Below, one piece after another: positions 1 to 8,411 of a stretch of DNA of 8,950 nucleotides. Under the pieces are notes generated by a model that saw nothing but the letters and a program-made list of their open reading frames with translations, ran no database searches and was not told the origin of the DNA. Where the stretch lies: the NCBI GenBank assembly GCA_946482115.1, contig CAMLQP010000104.1, positions 1 to 8,950 on the forward strand, read 5' to 3'. The stretch is from an uncultured Comamonadaceae bacterium (lineage in GTDB: Bacteria; Pseudomonadota; Gammaproteobacteria; Burkholderiales; Burkholderiaceae). Both the position numbers and the translations under genes were made by a program. Positions within the stretch are counted from its first letter, which is position 1. The number at the start of each line of letters is the position of its first letter.

Positions 1-622
<622 letters not shown>

Positions 623-626
<4 letters not shown>

Positions 627-1579
627 ACCTGCGACGGCGCTGGAACAACTGGTGGGCCTCCCGCCTGCGGCCCACCGACAGCCTGCTGCTGACCCAGCGC
701 AACGTCTACATCCTGCCCACGCGCGCCGGCCTGATGCTGGCGCTGACACTGCTGATCCTGCTGATCGGCAGCATCAACTACCAGCTGAACCTGGGCTACC
801 TGCTGACCTTCCTGCTGGCCGGCAGCGCCCTGGTGGGCATGCACGTATGCCACGCCAACCTGCGCGGCCTGCACCTGCACCTGCTGCCACCCGACGACAG
901 CTTCGCCGGACAGACCGCCGTGTTCGAGGTGCGTCTGGGCAGCGACAAGCCGCGCACGCGCTACGCCATCGCCCTGTGCGTGCGCGACACCCGCCAGTGG
1001 GCCTGGACCGATGTGCCCGCGCGCGGCAGCAGCCAGGTGCAGCTGGGCTGGCGCCCGCCGGCGCGCGGGCGCCACACGCTGCCGGTGCTGGTGGCGCAGA
1101 CGCACTTTCCGCTGGGCACCTTCCGGGTCTGGACCTACTGGCGGCCGGCGGCCCAGGTGCTGGTCTACCCCGCGCCCGAGTCCCCCGCGCCGCCGCTGCC
1201 CCCGGGCGAGCCGCGGCCGGGCCACGCACGTTCGCACGCGGTGGCGCCGGGCGGCGAGTTCGAAGGCCTGCGCGCCTACCGGACCGGCGATCCGCTCAAG
1301 GCGGTGGCCTGGAAAAAGGTGGCCCAGCAGTGGGCCGGCGGCCGCGACGACCTGGTCAGCCGCGACAGCCCCAGCCACCAGGACCATGAGCTCTGGCTGG
1401 ACTTCGGCCGCTGCGGCGGCACCGGCACCGAGGCCCGGCTGTCGCGCCTGTGCGCCTGGGTGCTGCAGGCCGACCGCATCGGCGCGCGCTACGGCCTGCG
1501 CCTGCCGGGCCAGGACATCGCGCCCGACCAGGGCCCGGCCCATCGGCAACGCTGCCTGGAGGCTCTCGCCGCATGCTGA
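623..1579 (+). CDS. DUF58 domain-containing membrane-anchored protein
   Basis: This 318-residue protein has two hydrophobic segments near the N-terminus (about 34-50 and 56-75) separated by a short polar turn. A mostly beta-rich region follows, then the DUF58 signature around residues 210-235 ([23 protein letters not shown]), where the GxxFxGLRxYxxGD...W pattern is diagnostic. Many DUF58 proteins end in a von Willebrand A-like fold. The corresponding strand here reads LWLDFGR (257-263), and I do not see a complete DxSxS metal site, as in other short proteobacterial members. The function is not established; family context suggests a partner of MoxR ATPases in envelope homeostasis. The ATG overlaps the MoxR stop by 4 bases, and no strong ribosome-binding site precedes it, consistent with translational coupling. 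The stop overlaps the next gene by 7 bases. Confidence 0.93.
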
Positions 1580-3624
1580 CCCCCTCCGAAAAACGCGCCC
1601 CCGCAGGGCAGCCATCCGCGAAGCGGTGGAGCCTGGGGGCCGGACTCGCCCGTGACTCGCGCGACACGCTGTTCCTGCTCGCTGTGATCGGCTGGGTGAT
1701 CGCGCTGCAGGTGGAACATGTGCCCTGGTGGTGCTCGGCGCTGACCGTCGCGCTGCTGCTGGGCCGCGCCTGGATCACCCTCACCCAGCGCCCGCTGCCG
1801 GGGCGGCTGGTGCGGGTAAGCCTGCTGCTGGCCACGCTGGGAGGCACCTTCCTGAGCCACGGCACCATCGTGGGGCGTGACGCCGGCGTGACGCTGATCG
1901 TGACCCTGCTGGCCCTCAAGACGCTGGAGCTGCGCGCCCGGCGCGATGCCTTCGTGGTGTTCTTCCTCGCCTTCTTCACGCTGCTGACCCACTTCTTCTA
2001 TTCGCAGACGCTGCCGACGGCCATGGGCATCCTGGTGGCGCTGCTGGGCCTGCTCACGGCGCTGGTCAATGCCCACATGCCGGTCGGCCGGCCGCCGCTG
2101 GGGCGCGCGGCGCGCTGGGCTGGCGGCATGGCCCTGCTGGGTGCGCCCATCATGCTGGTGCTGTTCCTGCTGTTTCCGCGCATGGCACCACTTTGGGGCA
2201 TACCGAGCGACAGCCCGACCGGGCGCACCGGCCTGTCGGGCAGCATGCAGGTCGGCACCATCGCCGAGCTGGCGCTGGACGACAGCATCGCCATGCGCAT
2301 CCGCTTCGCGGGCCCGCCGCCGCGGCAGGCCGAGCTGTACTTCCGCGGCCCGGTGCTCACACGGTTCGACGGCCGCGAGTGGCGGCCGCTCTACGCCGAC
2401 TACGAGGCCATCCTCTCGCGCGACAGCGCGCGCCTGGCGGTGGAAGGCCCGGCCGTGCGCTACCAGGTGACCCAGGAGCCACACAGCCGCCCGTGGCTGA
2501 TGGTGCTGGACGCAACCGCCGAGGCGCCGCGCCTGCCGGGTGGCCAGCAGTCCTACATGTCCGGCGACCTGCAGTGGCGCACGCGCCGCCCGCTGACCGA
2601 CCTGATGCGCTACGACGTGGTCAGCCACACCGCCTTCCGCCACGGCCCGCTGAACCGAGGGCCCGAACTGCAACCGGCCCTGGACCTGCCCGCCGGCTTC
2701 AACCCGCGCACCCTGGCGCTGGCGCAGGAGATGCGGCAGGACACCCGCGACCCCGAGGCGCTGGTCGCCGCCGCGCTGCAGCGCCTGCGCACCGGCGGCT
2801 ACGGCTACACACTGGAGCCCGGCCTCTACGGCACCCACACCGCCGACGAGTTCTGGTTCGACCGCAAGCTGGGATTCTGCGAGCACATCGCCTCCAGCTT
2901 CGTGATCCTGATGCGCGCGCTGGACATTCCCGCGCGGCTGGTCACCGGCTACCAGGGCGGCGAGGTCAACAACGTGGACGGCTACTGGACGGTGCGCCAG
3001 CGTGACGCCCACGCCTGGACCGAGGTCTGGATCGCTGGCAAAGGCTGGCTGCGGGTGGACCCGACCTCGGCGGTCAGCCCGGGCCGCACCGGCAGCTTCG
3101 AGCGCCTGCGCGTGCCGCAGGGCGCGGTGGCCGAGGCGCTGCTGACCCTCAACCCCACCCTGGCGGCCCAGGCGCGTGCGTTCTGGGAGGCCATGAACAA
3201 CAGCTGGAACCAGTGGGTGCTCAACTACACCCAGAGCCGCCAGCTCGACCTGATGCGCAACCTCGGCTTTGAATCGCCCGACTGGCAGACGCTGGCCTAT
3301 GCGCTGATCGCCGTGGCGGTGCTGACCAGCCTGGCCGGCCTTGCCTGGACGCTCTGGGACCACCGCCGCCAAGACCCGTGGCTGCGCCTGCTGCGGCGCG
3401 CACGCGTGCGCCTGCGGCGCGCCGGCCTGCCGGTGCCGGCGCACGCCACGCCGCGCCAGCTGGCCCGGCAGCTGCCGCCGGGTTCGGGCATCGCCGACTG
3501 GCTGCTGCGCCTGGAGGCGCAGCGCTACGCGGCCGGGCCGAGGCCGGCGCTCGCTACACTGGAGCGCGAATTCCGACAGCTTCCATGGCCCACCCGTTCC
3601 GCCTTCTCCTCACCGCCGGCCTGA
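1573..3624 (+). CDS. tgpA: TgpA-type membrane transglutaminase (DUF3488/transglutaminase/DUF4129)
   Basis: This 683-residue protein has the classical TgpA layout. Four to six membrane segments lie between about residues 32 and 203 (DUF3488). A long region, presumably periplasmic, carries the transglutaminase core at about 400-500, a further membrane helix sits at about 574-594, and a basic DUF4129-like tail ends the protein. The catalytic triad is complete: Cys436 (GFCEH), His480 (DAHAW) and Asp496 (VDPTS). Family knowledge: TgpA of Pseudomonas aeruginosa is an inner-membrane protein with a papain-like periplasmic domain and is important for viability; its natural substrate is unsettled. The frame stays open 41 codons upstream inside the DUF58 gene. 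I chose ATG 1573 because it has a GGAGG about 10 bases upstream, gives a normal N-terminus and overlaps the DUF58 stop by only 7 bases. Regulation is probably shared with the upstream genes. Confidence 0.93.
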   Translation: MLTPSEKRAPAGQPSAKRWSLGAGLARDSRDTLFLLAVIGWVIALQVEHVPWWCSALTVALLLGRAWITLTQRPLPGRLVRVSLLLATLGGTFLSHGTIVGRDAGVTLIVTLLALKTLELRARRDAFVVFFLAFFTLLTHFFYSQTLPTAMGILVALLGLLTALVNAHMPVGRPPLGRAARWAGGMALLGAPIMLVLFLLFPRMAPLWGIPSDSPTGRTGLSGSMQVGTIAELALDDSIAMRIRFAGPPPRQAELYFRGPVLTRFDGREWRPLYADYEAILSRDSARLAVEGPAVRYQVTQEPHSRPWLMVLDATAEAPRLPGGQQSYMSGDLQWRTRRPLTDLMRYDVVSHTAFRHGPLNRGPELQPALDLPAGFNPRTLALAQEMRQDTRDPEALVAAALQRLRTGGYGYTLEPGLYGTHTADEFWFDRKLGFCEHIASSFVILMRALDIPARLVTGYQGGEVNNVDGYWTVRQRDAHAWTEVWIAGKGWLRVDPTSAVSPGRTGSFERLRVPQGAVAEALLTLNPTLAAQARAFWEAMNNSWNQWVLNYTQSRQLDLMRNLGFESPDWQTLAYALIAVAVLTSLAGLAWTLWDHRRQDPWLRLLRRARVRLRRAGLPVPAHATPRQLARQLPPGSGIADWLLRLEAQRYAAGPRPALATLEREFRQLPWPTRSAFSSPPA

Positions 3625-4643
3625 GCCTCGCCGCCCTGGCTCTGCCCGCCCACGCCGCCCGCCCCAAAGAGGCCGCCCCCCGCTATGCGCAGCACGCCGA
3701 GGCGATGCGCTTCGCCGATGCGGTGGCGCAGCGTCAGGAGCTTTCGCCCGCCTGGGTGCGCCGCCAGATCGGCCAGGCCGTAAAGCTGGCCTCGGTGCAG
3801 CGCCTGATGCTGCCCGCGCCCTCCCCTGCCGCCAAGAACTGGGCCGCCTACCGCGAGCGCTTCATCGAGCCGGTGCGCATCGCCGCCGGCACGCGTTTCT
3901 GGCAGCGGCACCGCGAGACCCTGGAGCGCGCCGAGGCGCGCTGGGGCGTGCCGGCCCACATCGTGGTCGGCATCATCGGCGTGGAAACACTCTACGGCCA
4001 GCACACCGGCAATTTCCGCGTGCTCGACGCGCTGGCCACGCTGGCCTTCGACTTCCCCGCCGAACACCCGCGTGCCGCGGTGCGCACCGGCTACTTCCGT
4101 GGCGAGCTGGAGCAGTTCCTGCGCATCGCGCACCGCGAAGGCACCGACCCCGCGCAGTGGCGCGGCAGCTACGCCGGCGCCTACGGATTGCCGCAGTTCA
4201 TGCCCACCAGCATCGAGAAATACGCGGTCGATTTCGATGGCGACGGCCACATCGACCTGCTGCGCAGCCCGGTCGACGCCATCGGCTCGGTGGCCCACTA
4301 CCTGCACGCCTTCGGCTGGAAGCCCGGCATGCCCACGCGCTACCCGGCGCGCTTCGACGCCGCGACGCTGGATCTGCCCACGCTGCTGGGCCCGGACATC
4401 CTGCCCACCTTCGGCGCCGACACCCTGGCCGCCAAGGGCGTGCTGCTGGACGATGCGGCGCGCGCGCACGCCGGCCCGCTGGCGCTGGTGGAGCTGTTCA
4501 ATGGCGACGCGCCGCCCAGCTACGTGATCGGCACCGAGAACTTCTACGCCATCACGCGCTACAACTGGAGCAGCTACTACGCGCTGGCCGTGATCGAACT
4601 CGGCGAGGCGGTCGCGCAGCAGCTGGCCACGGCCAGCCGCTGA
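3585..4643 (+). CDS. mltB: Lytic murein transglycosylase B, soluble periplasmic type
   Basis: This 352-residue enzyme of the MltB/Slt35 family cleaves the MurNAc-GlcNAc bond of peptidoglycan non-hydrolytically, leaving 1,6-anhydroMurNAc ends. Residues 1-24 look like a Sec signal peptide ending in AHA. No cysteine lipobox is visible, so unlike E. coli MltB it should be soluble in the periplasm rather than a lipoprotein. The catalytic acid is Glu134 in IIGVETLYG (131-138). Other family blocks are AYGLPQFMPTS (199-209), an EF-hand-like loop DFDGDGHIDL (216-225) matching the calcium site of Slt35, and NFYAITRYNWSSYYA (319-333). The frame is open further upstream, but ATG 3585 is the start that begins with a signal peptide. 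It lies 40 bases inside the end of tgpA, and no good ribosome-binding site is visible at the usual distance, so coupling to tgpA is likely. It ends 18 bases before the convergent Bug gene. Confidence 0.94.
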   Translation: MAHPFRLLLTAGLSLAALALPAHAARPKEAAPRYAQHAEAMRFADAVAQRQELSPAWVRRQIGQAVKLASVQRLMLPAPSPAAKNWAAYRERFIEPVRIAAGTRFWQRHRETLERAEARWGVPAHIVVGIIGVETLYGQHTGNFRVLDALATLAFDFPAEHPRAAVRTGYFRGELEQFLRIAHREGTDPAQWRGSYAGAYGLPQFMPTSIEKYAVDFDGDGHIDLLRSPVDAIGSVAHYLHAFGWKPGMPTRYPARFDAATLDLPTLLGPDILPTFGADTLAAKGVLLDDAARAHAGPLALVELFNGDAPPSYVIGTENFYAITRYNWSSYYALAVIELGEAVAQQLATASR

Positions 4644-4661
4644 GGCGACGCCGGCACGGAC

Positions 4662-5657
4662 TCAGGATTCGGCGGTGAAGCCGATGCGGCGCACGTAGGG
4701 GCCCCAGAGGTCGGCATCCGCCTTGAAGGTGCGCGCGAAATCCTCCGGACTGGCCGAGGGAATCGCCTCCAGTCCCAGCGGGATGCCGAAATCGACCAGG
4801 TCCTTGTTGGCCAGCGCGGTGCGCACCGCCGCGTTGGCGCGCTGTGCGATGTCGGCCGGCGTGCGCGGCGCCATGAACAGGCCGTACCACTCGCGCATGC
4901 CCAGCTCCGCAAAGCCCTGCTCGACATAGGTCGGCACATCGGGCGCGAAACGCGAACGCGAGGTGCCGCTGACCGCCAGCACGCGCAGGCGCCCGCTGGC
5001 CACGTGGGGCAGGTAATCGCCCAGCGGCGACGAGAAGGCCGCGATCTGGCCGCCCAGCAGCTCCTGGATGCCGGGGCCGGAGCCGCGGTAGGGAATCTGC
5101 TTCATCGCCACGCCCGAGGCCTTCTCCAGCAGGGCCGCGATCAGGTGCGGCATGGAGCCGGCGCCGGGCGTGCCGTAGTTGGACTGGCCGGGGTTGGCCT
5201 TGGCCCACTCCAGGAAGTCCCTGAGCGAGCGCACCGATGCCGGCACCTGCGGGCCGACACCGAAAGCGTGTGCGGTGTAGAGCGCAGTGCTGATCGGAGT
5301 CACGTCCTCCACCTTGTAGGGCAGCCGGGGGTAGGTGTGCGGGTAGATCGTGAGCATGGACGCCGGCGTCAGCAACATGGTGGTGCCGTCCGGCTGGCTG
5401 TCGCGCACCGTGGTGACGCCGATCTGTCCACCCGCGCCGGGCTTGTTCTCGACCACCACGTTGTTGGCGTAGACGCCGCGCAGCCGGTTGCCCAGTGCGC
5501 GCGCAAAAGCATCCGTGGTGCCGCCGGGCGGGAAGCCGACGATGATGCGCAGGGTCTCGACGGCGGGTGCCTGCGCCCTGGCGGTGAGGGGAATGCCCAA
5601 TGCCGCGCCGATACCGCCGGCGCCGAGGGCCATGAGGGTTTGCCTGCGTGTGCTCAT
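4662..5657 (-). CDS. Bug-family tripartite tricarboxylate transporter substrate-binding protein
   Basis: This 331-residue protein is predicted to be a periplasmic solute receptor of the Bug/TctC family, which captures carboxylates for a TctA-TctB membrane transporter. The N-terminus has a twin-arginine (Arg4-Arg5) before a hydrophobic stretch and an ARA site around residue 28, so export may use Tat or Sec. Family blocks are present in order: GFPPGGTTDAFAR (41-53), NKPGAGGQIG (71-80), YGTPGAGSMPHL (161-172), and PYRGSGPGIQELLGGQI (189-205). The length is normal. The start is supported by AGGAGA (complement of about 5663-5668) 5 bases upstream of ATG 5657. It lies 47 bases downstream of the feruloyl-CoA synthase on the same strand, which suggests, but does not show, an aromatic acid ligand such as ferulate or coumarate. 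No tctA or tctB gene is present in the window, which is common for Bug proteins in Burkholderiales. Confidence 0.93.
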   Translation of the reverse strand: MSTRRQTLMALGAGGIGAALGIPLTARAQAPAVETLRIIVGFPPGGTTDAFARALGNRLRGVYANNVVVENKPGAGGQIGVTTVRDSQPDGTTMLLTPASMLTIYPHTYPRLPYKVEDVTPISTALYTAHAFGVGPQVPASVRSLRDFLEWAKANPGQSNYGTPGAGSMPHLIAALLEKASGVAMKQIPYRGSGPGIQELLGGQIAAFSSPLGDYLPHVASGRLRVLAVSGTSRSRFAPDVPTYVEQGFAELGMREWYGLFMAPRTPADIAQRANAAVRTALANKDLVDFGIPLGLEAIPSASPEDFARTFKADADLWGPYVRRIGFTAES

Positions 5658-5663
5658 CCTGGT

Positions 5664-5668
5664 CTCCT
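5664..5668 (-). promoter_or_regulatory. Ribosome-binding site of the Bug gene
   Basis: The minus strand reads GTAGGAGACCAGG and then ATG. AGGAG is a near-consensus Shine-Dalgarno core at normal spacing. It fixes the start at 5657 and shows that this gene has its own efficient initiation, rather than depending on coupling to the synthase gene upstream. Confidence 0.7.
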
Positions 5669-5704
5669 ACTGAGGTTGCTCTGGGGTTGCTGGGTCGGGA
5701 AAGG

Positions 5705-7546
5705 TCAAGCGCGGGGCACGGCGATGTGGGGCGCCGTGCCCTCGTGCAGGGCGGCAACCAGCGTTTCGCGGTGCCGCAGCACGGCGCGCTGGTTGATGGA
5801 GCCCTTGTCGGTCACTTCGCCGTGGTCGAGCGAGGGCGGTTCGGTCAGGATGAGGGCGCGGGCGATGCGGTTGGCACTGCCGGTGGCCTGGCGGTCCAGG
5901 CCGTCGACCAGCGACTGCAGCCAGGTTTTCACCGGCGTGCTGGCCACCACCTCGGCCCAGATGGCGCCGGGCCCCAGGCCGGCCAGCTCGCGCAGCGCCG
6001 GGGTGGGCAGCAGCAGCGCCCCCACCTCGCGGCGGTTCAGGCCGGTCAGCACCACGTCCTGCACGTAAGGCGCACCGGCGGCGATGACCTTGGCCCGCAT
6101 CGGCCCCACGCTGACGAAAGTGCCCGTGGCGAGCTTGAAGTCCTCGGCGATGCGTCCATCGAAGCGCAAGCCCAGGTGGATGTTGTCCGGGTCTATCCAG
6201 GCCACGGCATCACCGGTGCGGAAGAAGCCCTCCTCGTCGAAGGCCTCGCGCGTGGCCTCGGGGTTGCGCCAGTAGCCCGGGGTGATGTTGGGGCCGCGGT
6301 AGCGTATCTCCCGCTTCTCGCCGTCGGGCACCAGCTTGATTTCCAGGCCCGGCGTCGGCAGACCGACATCACCCGCGCGCGCGTGCGGCGTGGTCACGAA
6401 CAGCGCAAACGGTGACGACTCGGTCATGCCCAGGCCGGCCGTCATGACGATGCGTTCGCCCCACTCGCGCTCGGCGTGCGCGTACAGGGCATCCTGCACC
6501 GGCTGGGCCAGCGCCGCGCCCGAGTACAGCATCTGCCGCAGGCGCGAGAAGAAGTTGCGCCGCAGCACCGGGTCGGCGTCCATGGCGCGCACCATGGCCT
6601 CGTAGCCGATGGGCACGTTGAAATACCAGGTGGGCGCCACTTCGCGCAGGTTGCGCAGGGTCTCGCCGATCAGCGCCGGCGTGGGTTTGCCTTCGTCGAT
6701 GTAGAGCGTGCCGCCATTGAACAGCGCCATGAAGAAGTTGTGGTTGCCGCCGGCAGTGTGGTTCCAGGGCAGCCAGTCCACCAGCACCGGCGGCTCCTCG
6801 GCCAGAAAAGGAATGGACTGGCGCAGCTGCTGCTGGTTGGCGCAGACCATGCGCTGGGTGTTGATCACCGCCTTGGGCGCCTTGGTGGAGCCGCTGGTGA
6901 ACAGGAACTTGACGATGGTGTCGGGGCCGGTCGCCGCGGTGGCTGCGTCCAGCTCGGGCGTGGGCGCCGTGGCCAGCAGATCGCCCAGGGCGGTCAGTGG
7001 GCGCGCGGCGCTGGCGGGCGGCTGGTCCACCACCACCTCGACAGCTGGCGCGACGACGGCCTGGATCGGCCGCTCGAAACGCGGCCAGTCGGCGGCATAG
7101 ACCAGGCCGGGAGTGAGCGTGCTCACCACGTGGCGCAGCTTGTCAAAGTCCTGGCTCACCAGCGAGTACGCGGGCGACACGGCGCAGAACGGCACGCCAG
7201 CCAGCATCGCGCCCAGCGCCAGCCGGGCGTGGTTCAGGCTGTTCTCGCTCAGGATCACCAGCGGCCGCTCGGCGCTCAGGCCACGTTCCAGCAAGGCCTG
7301 ACCAATGCAACGGGCATCGCGCCACGCCTCGCCGAACGTCAGGTGTCTCCAGCCGCCACCCAGGTCCGGATCGCGCTGCGCGTACAGTGGCCGCCCCGGC
7401 GTGACCTCGGCCCAGTGGCGCAGGCGGTCGGCCATGCGCGGCGGGTGGGGCAACAGCGGCTGGTCGCTGACCAGGTAGGTGACGTCACCCACTTGTCGGC
7501 GCACGGCGCGCGTGACGCCGAAGGTGAAAGGCCGGTAGACGGTCAT
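5705..7546 (-). CDS. fcs: Feruloyl-CoA synthase (AMP-forming, ANL superfamily)
   Basis: This 613-residue acyl-adenylate-forming ligase is predicted to convert ferulate and related hydroxycinnamates to their CoA thioesters using ATP and CoA, in the cytoplasm. Motifs in order are the phosphate loop FTSGSTKAPK (216-225), GMTESSP (373-379) closing the adenylate site, ITPGYW (421-426), the hinge-region TGD (444-446) and DGR (463-465), and the C-terminal lysine in TDKGSINQ (Lys about 581) that serves adenylation. The EDFKLATGTFVSVGPMR block after DGR (468-484) is typical of the feruloyl-CoA synthase branch rather than of 4-coumarate ligases in general; this is recalled family knowledge and was not searched. 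The start overlaps the crotonase stop in an ATGA, and a GAAGG lies a few bases upstream, so the two are co-translated. Exact substrate preference (ferulate, coumarate, caffeate) cannot be read from sequence. Confidence 0.9.
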   Translation of the reverse strand: MTVYRPFTFGVTRAVRRQVGDVTYLVSDQPLLPHPPRMADRLRHWAEVTPGRPLYAQRDPDLGGGWRHLTFGEAWRDARCIGQALLERGLSAERPLVILSENSLNHARLALGAMLAGVPFCAVSPAYSLVSQDFDKLRHVVSTLTPGLVYAADWPRFERPIQAVVAPAVEVVVDQPPASAARPLTALGDLLATAPTPELDAATAATGPDTIVKFLFTSGSTKAPKAVINTQRMVCANQQQLRQSIPFLAEEPPVLVDWLPWNHTAGGNHNFFMALFNGGTLYIDEGKPTPALIGETLRNLREVAPTWYFNVPIGYEAMVRAMDADPVLRRNFFSRLRQMLYSGAALAQPVQDALYAHAEREWGERIVMTAGLGMTESSPFALFVTTPHARAGDVGLPTPGLEIKLVPDGEKREIRYRGPNITPGYWRNPEATREAFDEEGFFRTGDAVAWIDPDNIHLGLRFDGRIAEDFKLATGTFVSVGPMRAKVIAAGAPYVQDVVLTGLNRREVGALLLPTPALRELAGLGPGAIWAEVVASTPVKTWLQSLVDGLDRQATGSANRIARALILTEPPSLDHGEVTDKGSINQRAVLRHRETLVAALHEGTAPHIAVPRA

Positions 7547-8340
7547 GAGGCCTTCACCTTGGGACCGGAGCCGTCCAGGAAAGCCCGCACCCGGGCCTTG
7601 GCCTCCGGCGCCGACTGCACGATGCCCGCCAGCAGCGACTCGGTGAGCAGCCCGTGGTCCGCCGGCTGCTCGGCGATGCGTGGCAGGCCGTGCATCAGCG
7701 CGTAGTTGGTCATGGGCGCGTTCTCGGCGATCCGCTCGGCCAGGGTGATGGCGCGCGCCAGCGCCTCGCCCGGGGCCACCAGGTACTGCGCGAAGCCCAC
7801 GGCCACGCCCTCGGCCGCCGGGTAGACGCGCCCGGTCAGCATCATGTCCATCATGCGGTGGGTGCCGATCAGCCGAGGCAGCCGCACCGAGCCGCCGCCG
7901 CCGACGAAGATGCCGCGCAGGCCTTCGGGCAGGGCGAAGAAGGCGGTTTCGTCGGCCACGCGCACGTGGCAGGCGCTGGCCAGCTCCAGCCCGCCCCCTA
8001 CCACCGCGCCGTGCAGCGCCGCGACCACCGGCACCCGGCCGAACTCGATCTCGCGCAGGATGGGAAACCAGGAGCGCGAGTGGTGCAGCCCCTCGACCGC
8101 ATCGCGGTCCTTGAGCTCGCCCAGGTCCAGCCCGGCGCAGAAGTGGGCGCCCTCGCCGTGCAGCACGACGGCTTTCGTGGAGGCGGGCAGTTCGGCGAAG
8201 CGCAGCGCCAGCGCGGCCATCAGGCCGTCGCTCAGGGCGTTGCGCTTGGTCGGCCGGCTCAGGCGCAACAGGGCCACCGCACCCCGATGCTCGACGTCGA
8301 CACTGGAGAGATCGGGAGCGGTCTGATGGGACGACACCAT
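7543..8340 (-). CDS. Crotonase-family enoyl-CoA hydratase next to feruloyl-CoA synthase
   Basis: This 265-residue crotonase-fold protein is predicted to act on the CoA thioester made by the neighbouring synthase. The oxyanion-hole segments are HFCAGLDL (67-74) and HGAVVGGGLELA (110-121). Both acid/base glutamates of true hydratases appear present: Glu119 in GGGLELA and Glu139 in ALPEG. The hydroxycinnamoyl-CoA hydratase/lyase subfamily, as I recall it, lacks the first of these, so this is more likely a hydratase than a classical Ech/HCHL. I chose ATG 8340, which has GAGG 5 bases upstream. An in-frame ATG at 8370 would add ten residues (MVIFYSYEAG) but has no ribosome-binding site and would lie inside an AT-rich palindrome that looks regulatory. 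The stop overlaps fcs by 4 bases. It is the first gene of the apparent three-gene operon. Confidence 0.88.
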   Translation of the reverse strand: MVSSHQTAPDLSSVDVEHRGAVALLRLSRPTKRNALSDGLMAALALRFAELPASTKAVVLHGEGAHFCAGLDLGELKDRDAVEGLHHSRSWFPILREIEFGRVPVVAALHGAVVGGGLELASACHVRVADETAFFALPEGLRGIFVGGGGSVRLPRLIGTHRMMDMMLTGRVYPAAEGVAVGFAQYLVAPGEALARAITLAERIAENAPMTNYALMHGLPRIAEQPADHGLLTESLLAGIVQSAPEAKARVRAFLDGSGPKVKAS

Positions 8341-8348
8341 GCCTGCCT

Positions 8349-8371
8349 CATAGCTATAAAATATAACCATG
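8349..8371. promoter_or_regulatory. Imperfect AT-rich palindrome, candidate operator of the hydroxycinnamate operon
   Basis: On the plus strand the arms are CATAGCTATA (8349-8358) and TATAACCATG (8362-8371), separated by AAA. Eight of the ten arm positions pair. The inner 21 bases are 17/21 A or T in an otherwise roughly 70% GC window, which makes this the clearest AT island seen. It ends 8 bases before the chosen crotonase start, so it would overlap the -10 region or transcription start. Size and symmetry fit a MarR-type dimer site, and MarR-family repressors often control hydroxycinnamate genes; the identity of the regulator is inference. No recognisable -35 hexamer lies upstream. Confidence 0.5.
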
Positions 8372-8378
8372 CTAGGCA

Positions 8379-8392
8379 GCGCGCGCGCGCGC
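8379..8392. repeat. (GC)7 alternating dinucleotide tract
   Basis: Seven uninterrupted GC dinucleotides lie in the 107-base gap between the alpha-E gene and the crotonase, a few bases upstream of the candidate operator. Alternating GC of this length can adopt left-handed DNA under negative supercoiling and can slip during replication. Any effect on expression here is unproven. Confidence 0.75.
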
Positions 8393-8411
8393 CGAATCCG
8401 TACTTACCCGA

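Noticed and set aside
1450..1572. Upstream extension of TgpA by 41 codons
   Set aside because: It lies wholly inside the DUF58 coding region and encodes an Arg/Pro/Gly-rich stretch unlike the family N-terminus.
1489..3444. Very long minus-strand open frame (651 codons) antisense to tgpA, and a similar one at 494-1615 opposite the DUF58 gene
   Set aside because: The translations are Ala/Arg/Gln/Gly-rich without recognisable domains, and they lie opposite genes with intact conserved motifs. Long antisense frames are expected at this GC content.
3555..3560. TACACT as a -10 box for an internal mltB promoter
   Set aside because: It resembles a -10 hexamer, but no -35-like sequence lies 16-18 bases upstream and the bases are ordinary tgpA codons.
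4622..4637. Perfect 6-bp hairpin GCTGGC-CACG-GCCAGC near the mltB stop as a terminator
   Set aside because: It is inside the coding end of mltB and lacks a T-run on either strand; such hairpins are common at this GC content.
5674..5691. Direct repeat GGTTGCT x2 between fcs and the Bug gene
   Set aside because: Only 7 bases long and two copies; too short to support as a regulatory or mobile-element feature.
5004..7705. Plus-strand open frames across the Bug, fcs and crotonase genes (5004-6068, 5648-6415, 6476-7705)
   Set aside because: Low-complexity, Gly/Arg/Gln/His-rich shadow translations antisense to well-supported genes; no domain or plausible start context.
8341..8370. Ten-residue N-terminal extension of the crotonase from ATG 8370
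   Set aside because: No ribosome-binding site upstream, unusually AT-rich codons and overlap with the palindrome; ATG 8340 has GAGG at good spacing.
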